Assembly (NCBI GenBank): GCA_963669155.1
Contig: OZ022597.1
Coordinates: forward strand, 2,290,287-2,354,286
Direction of reading: 5' to 3'
Origin: Arbacia lixula
Lineage: Eukaryota; Echinodermata; Echinoidea; Arbacioida; Arbaciidae
DNA length: 64,000 bases
The notes beneath the pieces were generated by a model. The model ran no database searches. It saw nothing but the letters and a program-made list of their open reading frames with translations, and was not told where the DNA came from. The stretch's first letter is position 1. Every line of letters begins with the position of its first letter. Positions 40,201 to 52,800 of the stretch are shown here, piece after piece. Made by a program: the position numbers and the translations under genes.

Positions 40201-43200
40201 TTATGTAAACATGAAATGCGCAGACCTTCCAAATATGCAGCAAAAACTCAAAAATGAAAAGTTGCAAAATTCTGTGTTTTCCTTTGTCATCGAAATAAGT
40301 TTGAATGATGTTGTCACTTTGACACCTATCCAAAACACATTGCATCTTCAAAAGAAATGGAGCCTTTGCTGTGAAAAACAATGCAATTTCCAACATTTCA
40401 TTTGTGACTTTGCCCTCTATTCAGGAATACTGCACATATCATGATCATTGGATGATTGCAACAAATGGCGCACCAATGTAAAGAAGAGTCATCAAGCTTT
40501 TCGAAGATACCCAAGTCACATTCGATGATGAAGCAACAAGCTATATATATTAGCCATCAAACTTACGGTTGTAGAACTTACTTTGAGGGGTTTAGTTTGT
40601 GGTTGGGGAAGTGGACTTATATCATAAACATAATGTTGTCTTTTCACTATTTCATCTTACATGTTGACTGGTCTGTAGATTGGTAATCACTCTGTTCTCC
40701 TTCAGCCACGCTGTAGACGGACACAAGGTAGTTGGTGCCACTGTTGAGTCCTGCCAGACTGGCTGTCACCGATGAACCGCGGTTATTCGGTGAAGCCTAT
40801 CATAGAAACACAAACCATCAATTACATGTACATTTTCTCTCTCTTTATTTTGCTCTTAAGCGCCGTGAGCATCTAGTTAAGAAGGAAAGTGCGCTATATA
40901 AATTCGATGTATTATTATTATTATTATAATTATTATTTTTTATAGACATGGATGAACCGCAGTTATATGGTGAAGTCTATCGTAGATTTGAAATAGAAAC
41001 CATCAATTATTAACATGAACGTACCAAGTCTCTATCTGCCTATCAAGACCATGGTAGTAACCAAGGATGGCAGAGTTACTATTAACCCTATATAGCCCGG
41101 GCTATTTTGAAATCGCATAGCCCGGGGGGGGGGGGGGGGGGGGGGGGACGTAATCTCCACAATTCAATTGTCAAATGCACCAAAATTATTCAAATTTATT
41201 CTTAATGAATTAATTATGCTAATTAAATGCATTAAATCATAATTTGGTTGTAAATCTTTAAATATAGCCCCCAAACTGCTAGATTTCAGTTCAGACACTC
41301 ATCTTAGGATTATTATCAAATAAAGAATTAAAAAAATTGCAATATCAAAGTTTTTCTTATGTATTGTTTTTTTTATTTCTTATGTATTTCTTTGTTTTTT
41401 CGACTTTATGTTTTTCATTGTTTTCTCGATGGAATCATTGGCAACACTATTTCAATCATAAATAACATCAAAGTTATTGTTTTTCATCAGTAAAACTAAA
41501 AATAATGGTACATTTATGAATTTTAGCTAGATACAGAATTTGCATTGGATTTGTACATGAAATCACGTTTTTGAGCAATTTTGGGTCTGACATGCACGTA
41601 CAAAATGTTACGTAATTTCAGAACCGCGTACCCCTGCGACGCAAATTTGGTCTTAAAATTTGCGTGAGATTTGAAGGGAAAAGGTCATGAAACGTCGCGG
41701 CGTCATCTTTTCGCATTACAAATTTATTGCGAAAAATGTTGAGGGGGGGGCTTTTTTTGGCCCCCCGCCGGGCTAGATAGGGTTAATGGTAAGTTTTATG
41801 CAATGGGACCCTGTTTGCTCACCGTTGATCCAGTCGGATAATGACACACGTAATACTGGTCCACGTTGCCAGCAGCTGCGGTCCAGGACGCTGTAAGAGT
41901 CGTCTTGGACGCAGAGGAAACCACGAGGTTTGTCACAGGTTCTGGTTCTGTGGGCATCAATAAAAAAAACATTTGTAGTGCGCCATCACTCCAGCCACAC
42001 TCCCTCACTGGATGGGATGTCCCGATGCCAGACCCATCGTACACGAGCATGCAAGTTCAGATGAAGCTACGAACAAGCACTCCTATATTCTATAATTCAT
42101 CAGCAAAACTGCAAGATCGTTCACAAAGTCAGAAGGTGATAAAACAAGGAATCATACAAAGGAGTTGAAAAGCATGGTTTTCGAAAGAAAGAGAGACAAA
42201 TATGATACACATATACTGAACATGCCATACACGGTATTAACCCGTTCTTTACTGAGCTTCTATATCTGCAGGATAGCCTTTCTCTGATCACATTCTTACA
42301 GGGCAATTCCTGCATAATCTGCTGTGCGGACATTAGACAACAGGTTATGAATAAACATCAAATTTCACACAGAGCACAATTAAACCACAACGCTTTGGTG
42401 ACTGCTGTTCCGTGGCAAACTTTGAAACCCCACTTTGACCGGGGTTGACAAAGCCCAACAATCTCACTGTGAGCAACAGGTTAATAACAAAAACAGGAAA
42501 ACAAAGGAAGTTGAAAGAAATGTTTTTGAAAAATAATGTATACGCCATATATTCAGCGAGTCTAATTTTTTCGCGAATCGGGACTTCTCAACAACTTCGG
42601 GAGTGGCTAAATTTGTGATCGTGGAGTACTAGTACTAGAAGCACATATGCATGTTGTGTTCATGTAGCGATCAAAGTTAATATTTTCGCGTGTTGTTAAA
42701 TTGGCGAATACCCCCCGATTCCCAGCATTCACGAATATAAAAAACCTGTGAAATAAATGGCATATACAGAACCCCACCCCCCTCTCCCTCCCTCCCCCGG
42801 CCAAAGAAGACCAAAAATCACGAGGCGTACTGGTGGCCTGCAGGAGCGTAGCTGAATCGGGGTCCTCTCCTTCCTGCTGGACCATGATGGTATAAACGGT
42901 GCCAGATTGGAGCCCTTCAAGGTCCAGGGACCGGTCCTCGCCCCTGGCTACCAGGATGGGCGAGGCTGTGGTCCCTGCGGGGGAGTAGCTGATCAGGTAG
43001 TTGGAGAAGGAGCCCATGCCCTCCTGCCAGGAGAGGCTCATCCTGGTAGTCCCCAGGGACGTCACGCTGATCTGAAGCGGGGACGCCGCCACTGGGTAAA
43101 AAAACAAGTATGAAAACCGTGACGCGAACATCAAGGAAATCATGGAATTCATACTGTAACGCACCTTTAAAGATTGTTCGTCCCTTTTGCAAGCTTAAAA

Positions 43201-46200
43201 TTTGAAATCGTCTATCACGATTGTAAATTGAAGAGAGTGTGATTCAAGACCATTTCTAAGAATATAGCATGTTGAAGCTTTCTGTATGTGTAAAAAAATT
43301 CAGCCGTTAAATTTCAAACCGACTTTTTTCGTACCACGAAAAAAGTATTAGTCTTTGTTACAGTATCTATGTGGTTATTATGCGTGTGTGAAATCCTAAT
43401 TTTATGAATAATTATCAAACTTTGGAGATGATTCTTTCCATAGAACAATTTTTTGTCACAATGCGTTTTATAATTTAATAAACAGATTACTTAATAAAGC
43501 AGATATTTCAACACAAACTGCTAAGAGCCTGAGGTAAAGACTATTAATCGGACGTTGTTTACGTGCATTATTTGAATTTTACACTACGTATCAGTTTCAA
43601 ATTGTGAATATAGAGCTTGCTAACACTTCTCTATTTGTTTTGCCAATGTTTCGATGGTTTTGTGGTGATCTGAAAAAGGGACTGGCTGTCTTTAAAGCAT
43701 GGAGCTCGATCAATGTCGCTGTGGTACAACACAAATCACAAATCCCTCTCACTTTGTTACAACAGAGTCAAAACAGTGAAATAACACAATCTTGGCCCTC
43801 TTGCATAAAACTTACATGTAACATTGATGGTAACTTTACTATCAATGACAATCGCTATGAAAACCTTGAATTTACATTGGCTCTTGAGCAGTGTTACCAT
43901 GATAATTAACATTGATAACAGAGTTACCATTAATATGAATAGAATAGAATTGATCCCACTGTGGTATAAAATAAAATTAATTTGGCTAGTCTTGACAGAT
44001 TTTTCACAATCTTTCTGTACTTTCTTTGCTTTCACACAAATATGACATTAATAACAGATTGGTTCAATATGCAGACAACCACGCCATGTTGCATTTATGT
44101 TTTCCACTATATAATTGTAACTTAGCATTGGTGGTAAATGCTATAGCAACATCGGTCATTCTGAAAGCTCATTGGCTGCTACCATGGTAGTTACCATTAC
44201 TGGTCATTACAACAATTGAAAGTAAATCTGCAATAGGGTCTAGGGCCATATGTTGCATAGAGGTTTTCCATTATTGTAACTTACCATCGATGATAACTAC
44301 CATGGCAACAGGTGCAATAATGAGAGCACATCGGCTGTTGCCATGGTAGTTACCATTACTGGTCATTACAACAATTGAAACTCAATCTGCAACAGGGTCC
44401 AGGGGGATAAGCAAGAACATGGGAACATCTGTACCTGTGGCCGTCTCAAGGGTGAAGGGGGTGCTGTACTTTGATCCGCTGTACCATTCAACAGACACAC
44501 TGTACGCCGTGGATGGCATCAGGCCCCGGAACCAGACCGCCGGGCAAGCAGCCTTGGGAAGAATGACGGTCTGTAGCACTGGGCTGTTTGCGGAGTCCAA
44601 ATCCAGTCGCAGGGAGACTTTATAGCCATCGTACAACGTTTGGTCCTCGAAAGGCGGAGTGAGCTCCAGATGGATGTATAATGCACTCCTGTCAGTAACC
44701 GTGGCGACCAAGTCTGCTACATCGCTCACTGGAAGCGCACACACAAAAAAAATAATGATCATGATTGTGCTATAAAAGCATTTATTATTTTGATCATTGA
44801 GGTAATCTCGTCTTTTTCTTTCCTCTGCCAACTGAATACGATACATCAAGATAAAGAAAGGAAATGGAAGAAGATATGAGTGGGATAGAGAGAGGGAGAG
44901 AGAGAGAGAGAGAGAGGAAAAGAGAGAGACAGCTGTTGTAAGGACTCACAAGTCGCAGTCGTGATTGGCTGGGTAGTACCGACAACGGCCCCTAATGCCC
45001 GCGCCTCAACGGTGATTTCGTACTCCGTATCAGGTTCAAGCCCGGTGAAGACATATCTCAGTTCCGTTGTGTCATAGGTCACCGACCCGGCCGAGACTCG
45101 GTAGTTTTCGACCGTACCCGCCAGCTGTCCCCAAAGAACCTCCAAGCTGGTTTCCGTCCTGGCACCGATCACCACAGTGAATCCGGGATCTGCGTGGGCA
45201 CGAAATCACACAATTTTCTTATAACATGTACATTGAGTGTATGTACCAACTTAAGGAATTTCAATGCCAATTCTCCCTATTGCATATAGCCGATATCAAG
45301 CGATATTACCTCGCAATACCGATATCTGATTGATTGCTCTTGGGCCGTATACTTCCGGGAAGAGTTTGATACGTATTTAATTCACGCAATAACGCACAGA
45401 ATCTGTAATTTCGACCCTCGTAAACCTCGTAATATTAAAATGGAAGGGTTGATACATGGACGAAGGACTTGAAAAAAATACCACCAATCACTAAAGGCGA
45501 TGTTTTTTCCTACCTCAACATTGATTGTGGATAGACTAGTGAGAGAATGAAAAGACACAAGCAAGACGATGGGCATGGCTATAGAATGTTCGTGAACCGG
45601 AAGTTCATATCCCAAGAATTAAAGGTAAAAAATTTAGAGCACCACACGCGTTCAGATTTGGAGAGCTATATGCGATAAGGAGAATTACAACACAGTCTAT
45701 TACCTCTAGGACTAAGAGGCACAATTCATTCATGTCTACCATCTTTCGCAATGCAGATGATTAATCAAGTTTATCAAACTACAGAACAAACACACCCAGG
45801 ACTTTATAAGCACAGGCATAAGTGTTTTTTCCTTAATTTCTTAGGTTTCCCCCTTTGAATGCCATAGGTGGAATTTTTCACTAGTAATCCACACAATTTC
45901 CCACAGAACAAGAATTTATCTTACATATAAAGGAGTAATTCAACAATTAAAAAATAGAGTCTATTCATGAGCTTGTATGTCAAAAAGCACCATTATACAG
46001 GTATGTATATGTATGTGTTTAATGCCAAGGTAGCTTGCGAGTGACCTTGACCTTGCGAGTGACCTTGTAACAAAGGATGGCGAATATAATGAGAGCATAC
46101 GTGATCCAATACATAAAAACTAACATTTACAAAACATTGAACAAATATAACAAATACTCCTGTAAATGCAACAAGAAATTGGATTAAGAGAGAAATTGAA

Positions 46201-49200
46201 AAGATAGGATATTAAGAAAATAATTCTATCCTGAGAGTTAATTAATTTACTCCTCGTGTTTATAGGATACCTCTAATGAGCCAATTTGATAAAAATCTCA
46301 AGGAAATACGAGGTACAAAAACGCACAAGAGTCTTCATTCATTCATTCATGAGTAGTGTCTTTTAGGAGGCAAACGATCAGTCAATTTAACAAAAATAGC
46401 AAACAGCTGAGGCAAGACTACTCTGCTCCTTGCTTTACATTCTCTTTTCCTCTTCACCTCGCCCATCCGGAGAAGATAGTTTCAGAGACATTCCGAAAGA
46501 CTACGCCCCTCAGAGATTTTTTAAGTTCACCCATGGTGGACCACAAAATTCATCTTAAGGTGTCTTTTACCAGAAAATGAATCCAACTGGTTCGTGAAGG
46601 ATTTTTGAGCGTGAGGTTGGGGTGGTATCAAGATGGAGATAAGTGAATGTGTCAGAGTGAAAGAGAGAGGGAGAGAGAGAGAGAGTGAGTACTGGAATCT
46701 ATGAGTGAGACTAGATTTTGAAAGTGTTATGTATTTCTTTTTCTTTGCCTTGTAGACCGGTCTGGATTTTGGACTTCTGTTTTATTCATTTGTTATTGTA
46801 ATACAATCTCGGTATTGGCTCTGCTCTTGAGGTGCACATATTTATTGCTTGTTCATTTCTCTGCCTCTTATTGTTGTTGTTTTTTATCTTGTAATCTTAT
46901 TTTAATCTTGTTAATCAGATGTAAATATTGTGATTTGAGTTGATTTTCAATAAAAACTATAAATATAAAAAAGAAAAGAAAATGAATCCAATGTTTCGCA
47001 TTCCACTTTGCAAACACTATATCTTAAAATGCAGTTTCATGTTCCTGATATTTGTCATTAAGAAGGTCCTATTGGGCCAACATACAAATGTGTTGCCAAA
47101 AAAAATATTTTTTAAAAACCCCAATTAAACATGAAAATGAGATTGTGTGATTTTTTCATTTTCATATTATTTGTTTGTTTTGTGACATCAAGCTTGGAGA
47201 GTAAAAGCAGCAAGTGCAACTTCCTTTTTCTCATTTATGCATGATCATTATCATCCTTTTACACAATACGCAGAAGTTGGTTATACCAGTAGAGGGCAGC
47301 AGACACTTACCGATCTCGTCAGTCACAGAGAGAGGAGGGTCTGGACTTTCCATCGTATCCCTCACGCTAACCAGATTAAAAGTATAAGGAGTGTTCGGCA
47401 GGGTGTTGCTTATGGTCAAGGTTGACAAGTCTTTGGGCACGATCAGCGGTGATGCGGGGTAACCAGTGGCCGGAGTGTAGGACACCTCAAAATGGTCAAA
47501 GTCTGACGAGGTTGGCGATGTCCAGGCAAGGTTAAAGGAGAGGTCACTGTTCACCTTCGATTCGACCCGCAAGTCGGTGGCTACTGGGATACTGGTGTCA
47601 GCAACTACATTGTACGAAAATTAAAAGCAAAGAAGAATGGAATTAATGCTAAATATGTTACATACTCAATGCTGATAATTCACCTCAGAAAGTTTTCTGG
47701 TGATGCCTTTTCTTCATTGTTCATGAAAGTTGTTTATTTTTGTTTGTTAAAATGAAAGAATTAAATTGAATTGAATTAAAATCACTAGTGATAATCATTC
47801 GTCTCACAATGCATGGTCAACAAGGAATCTAACAAGATCACGACGTTTTGTGCGCCGCTGCAACACTTCGTCAGGTGTTGTACAAAATTGTTGTGAGTAG
47901 GGGTTTAAATACCATTTGGTCAGTGCAGTGCACTAACCGAAATCTGCTCATAAATAGTCCAATACTATTGGCCAGCGCACCTGGATGCTTGACCAAACAA
48001 TAGGCCGCTGATACGGCTCGCATCGTCGGGCAGTAACAGAATGGAATCGTCATGTCTTTCCTTGTCTATTTCTGAGCAACAAGTGACTTCTTATGGACAA
48101 ATAATTACCATAGAGCATGAGTGTTTTTCTGACACGTAGCAAGGGAGGGGAAGGAGGGGGGGGGGCTAGAAAAGAACACATCATAAACAAACCAGGTCTG
48201 GATACTGGTCAAATGTAGATAGACACAAGTTCTGTAAATATGATTTGGAGAACTTGTTGATTAAGGAGGAATCTGTTCATATGGAGAACTTAAGAAGACA
48301 GAGCATTCAGCATTCAACAAGATTGTTATTTCTGAAAATGTTATCCAGAAAAGTCAAAGAAAAATAAATCCTCTTTGATCATGTAATTTGTTTTAATCAT
48401 ATCTTAAAATGATTACCTACCGAACGCTGACATTTTTTATTTGATATATTATTAGACACATGTTTTTACACATATATTGCTATGAAAAGAATATATTCCT
48501 GCATTAAAGAACAGAAAAAGAGCAATTTACAGAAAAACATATGGGAGTGCACCTCGCATGTGACGTCACAAAATCTAAACTTTAAAATCAAATAACTTTA
48601 TTTTTCTTTGATCGAGTTTCATCAAACCTTCACTGATATGTTTCTTTCATGTGTCTCCTTTTATTGAAACCAAAATATTTTCAGGGAGAACTATCCCTTT
48701 ATCATCAGACCGACTGAGGGAAGTGCACATGACCTGTGCGATTGAGAGGGCTTTCTTACCAGAGGTAGGAAGAAGGGGAACTACCTGTATCAGCATAAAA
48801 AAATCAAGCAATGCATGAAAAAACATTGCTCATTATCAACACTTACTTGTTGTCACAGTGATTGTTTGCTTTTCACTCTTGGTCAGATCCGATGTGAGTG
48901 CGGCTACACTGATGATGTAGCTAGTCTCGGGATTCAGACCCGTGATGGTGTACTGGTTGGTGTTTCTGTTTCCAACCAGATCAGGCGATGCTGTACCGTG
49001 TGCAGGCACGTAACAGATCTACAGGTAATCCAGACACAACATTCCTTGTAATTGCATGCCAAGCCTTTAGTTTCTTTTGGGCTGACTTTAAAAAGGTTAA
49101 GGGCAGCTTTGAATGTGACTTGGAAACAACACATGACAAACAAAGACCTTGGGCCCGTTGCATAAAACTTACTATTAATGGTAACTCTGCCATCAATGGC

Positions 49201-49824
49201 AACTACTATGGTAACAACGCTGGACAGCCAATCAAATTCAAGGGTTCCATACAAATTGCCATTGATAGCGAAGTTACCATCAATGGTAAGTTTTACGCAA
49301 CAGGGCCCTGTATGGTAACATACCTACTCACACCACCTTCAAAATCACTACCTGGAGACTAATATTTGCAGGGCATCGTATAGTGGAGCCTGAGATCAAA
49401 TGCACAGTGAATACAATCAAATGCAATCAGCTCCATACATTTACTGCTATCTGACTGCAATAGATTGCAATCAGCTGTGACTTTGATCTCAGGCCCAACT
49501 GTCAGAGAGCTAATGCGACAGCAGTATCCAAATTGGTCACATGGCAGCTTACGCAAGGTAGAACCCAAGAACGTCCCATTAAGACTTTTACAGACTTACT
49601 GCAAGACGACACCCTCTACCAGACCAAAGAAATCAAAACCAGCATGCAGGACAGACGATTTTATAGAGCTACATGTATCATCAGTGCCCAACAGCAATGA
49701 GTCGATGGAGTGAGTGAATGAGTTTAAAATCCAGTATTTCATATTCAAAAGGGCTTGTGTGGCACTCAAATCCACAGCCTTGGCGTCAAGAGAGAAATCC
49801 TCTGCACAGATAAGCTGAGAGCAG

Positions 49825-49863
<39 letters not shown>

Positions 49864-52800
49864 GGCCTTGTTCAACCATTGTTGGATGAAGCCCTCCTTA
49901 ATCAGTTTCCATTCACTTCTATTTGCTGTCATTCTGTTCCATGTTGCTCTGTTTGTGTATGTTGATATTTCGTCTCTCCACCTTCTCTTTTGTTCGCCCC
50001 TTCTTCGCTTTCCCGTTCTTGGTTGCCATTCTGTGAGTTTCTTGTTCCATCTGTTGTCTTGTGTTCTACATAAGTGTCCTGCCCATCTCTATTTCATCTC
50101 TTTAATTTTTACTATAATAACTTTGTCCTTTGTTTTCTGCCGTATGTCAGTGTGTTTCACTTTGTCAAGTAATGTTATCATCAAGCTATCAAGCTTAGAG
50201 CAGTGTACGATTCTTACTCCCCATGAAACCTATTGTGTTCTTTCTATGAAATGAAATGAAATCCCACTTACCTCGTAATCCATGACAGCGGCATCAGCTG
50301 AGAGTGTCCATTGAACTGTAATGCTTGTATCAGATATACTACTTGCTGCGAAGGAACTCGGAGAAAGTGGGCCTAGAAGACAGTTGTAGAAGATGCAACA
50401 ACGATACAACAAATTGGCCTGATATTGAACAATAAGTCTTAAAAATTCTAACAAGCCATTCATATCATTACTAATACAAATTACAAATGGTAGATATGCT
50501 CTGTACTTGTAACCTCTTTTTGAAAACAGTACCGGGTGCAAACCAATGACATGGTGAATATTCATATCTGATATGCTTCATTACAATCCAAGCACTGCTG
50601 TACAATAAATTTGTACAATATCCGGTTGTTTTAACATTTTTTCTTGCACAATTTTTTATGAGTGCAATACAATGTTACAAAATCATCCATGTGTCATTAC
50701 TAATTTCATTAATACTTAATTTCATCTATTTATTATCTTTTACTTTTCATTTCATTTCAGTCGCAGTATCTATATGCACCTGCCTTTAAATACCTATTTA
50801 CAGTGTCCATTATTTCTAAATATTTGTATCTTTGCGATCACTGTTTCATTTTGTTTGTTTCCAGGAGGGTATCTCAGATTAGCTATAGTTTTTATTTTCC
50901 TGCATAAATGGTTATGCATAAACATTTGTTTTGCTTGGCAAGTTTTTGCAACTGACTTGAGCTTGCCATACTTGCTGACAGTCAAACCTCACAACTGTTC
51001 ACACACACACAAAAAAAAAACACCACGGCCCCTTCTTATTAAGAGTTGCATTTTACCAGAATCAATCCCAATTCCAATCCCACTCTCTCTAATGAACGGA
51101 GCTACAAATGATATAAATCGCAAGTCCAGCTGCGATCAATCGCATTTCTTTATGAGATAGGTCCTAGAATGATTTTCTTAGCTACATGGAAATGGGCCTA
51201 TTGTGTTGTTACTGACGTGTCCGAACTTGACCCGTGGTGCCTTGGTCAAGAGACACCGTGGTCAGTGTGCTGGGTGGGAGACCGGTCACTTCGTAGAACT
51301 GGACGGAATCACTGGTGGCGGGAACAGAGACATCCTGGCTGCCAACGGTCAAGGTATAGGTGGACAGGCCAAAGCCCAGCCAGAAGACTGTGAAACCAGA
51401 GGTGGTGACCTCTCCAAAGGACAACTCGCCCTGGGTGGTGACCGCAGCTGAGGAGAGGGAAGAGAATGGCAGCCGTGTCAACCCTTTCAGTCCGGTAGGC
51501 GAAAAATTGTGTTGTAATTCTCCCTATCGCATATAGCTCTCCAAATCTGAACGTATGTGGCGCTTTAATTTTTTTACTGTTAATTCTTGGGATATGAACT
51601 TCCGGCTCATGAACATTCTGTCCGTCTTCAGGAGTGGACTCCTAAAGCCGAACAGTCAATCTGCCTGAAACGTCGAGTCTACATCTCTACTCATCAGCTC
51701 TTCACGCTTTCTGGTTTACAGTCCTTTTCAGGACTACACTCATTTCGAAAGAATACTCTACTTTCAAATCTCCACTTTCTCGCCTTTCCATTTCACCTTC
51801 CATTCTATCCACGTTTTCTCATTCTCAGTCCTCCCAAGACTTTACACATGGTGTACCGTAAACCTCTCTTGTGAGAGAATTGATTTGGTGTCCATTTCTT
51901 ACGCGTTTGGAACGTTAAAATGAATCTGAATGTGAATTTGACTATGAGTACATTTCTTACCCATTTGGAACGTTAACTCTTTGCCCGCCACGCACACTAT
52001 CTCCCTTGCGCCACATTAATTTCAAGGTGCCACACTCAGAGGGGTTTTGCATGCACTGTCTTATTCCACTTCCAATAACTTTTTATTGGTTTGTCGTGAT
52101 GAAAAAAAATGTGTAGCTAAGTCTTAGAAAAACTTATACTCATGCCAATGGTTTCATTTTTTTCATGTATAATATCATAGATTCTGAGAATTATAACTTT
52201 ACATTCTGTCTCCAAATTATCGTTTTGGAGGCTAACTTATACCTCTTATATTCAATATTTCCTAATGAAGGTTATTCTCTAAGTTAGTTCATAGAAAAGA
52301 TGTGTTCTTTAGCTGTCATTACATACCAAACCCATGTCTTTATGGGAATAATGAGCCAAGCAATTTAGGATTTAAATGGGGCATTCAAAAAGAGTAAGCA
52401 AACAATGAACTAAACTTCTCTATTGAAATTGACCCTGGGTACTTCCCAATAGACTTCCTGTCCTGGGAGACTTCCTGCCTATTGATACTTTAATCCCCTT
52501 ATTGTTATATACGATGCAATACACGCGTCGCTTTTGTATGTGTGAGTGCACAATACAATTAAATGCGTTCCATATGCATGGTGCGCGAAATGTGACTTGA
52601 GTCGAACTTGGCAGCCCGATGTATGTGCCGCGAGTCGAACGAAGCGGGCAAAGAGTTAAAGTGAATGTGAATGAGAACTGATTTAGAGTTCATTTCTTAC
52701 CCGTTCGGAACACGGTGGTGACATCGCTGGAGGATGCGACACCTGACTGGGCACGGATAGTGATTGAGTAATCGGTATCCGGGATAAGTCCAGCCAGCTC

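Noticed and set aside
51640..51720. Possible hammerhead ribozyme (CTGATGAG on the minus strand near 51700)
   Set aside because: The required GAAA after stem II and a matching cleavage-site stem are not in place; the nearby GAAACG is on the other strand.
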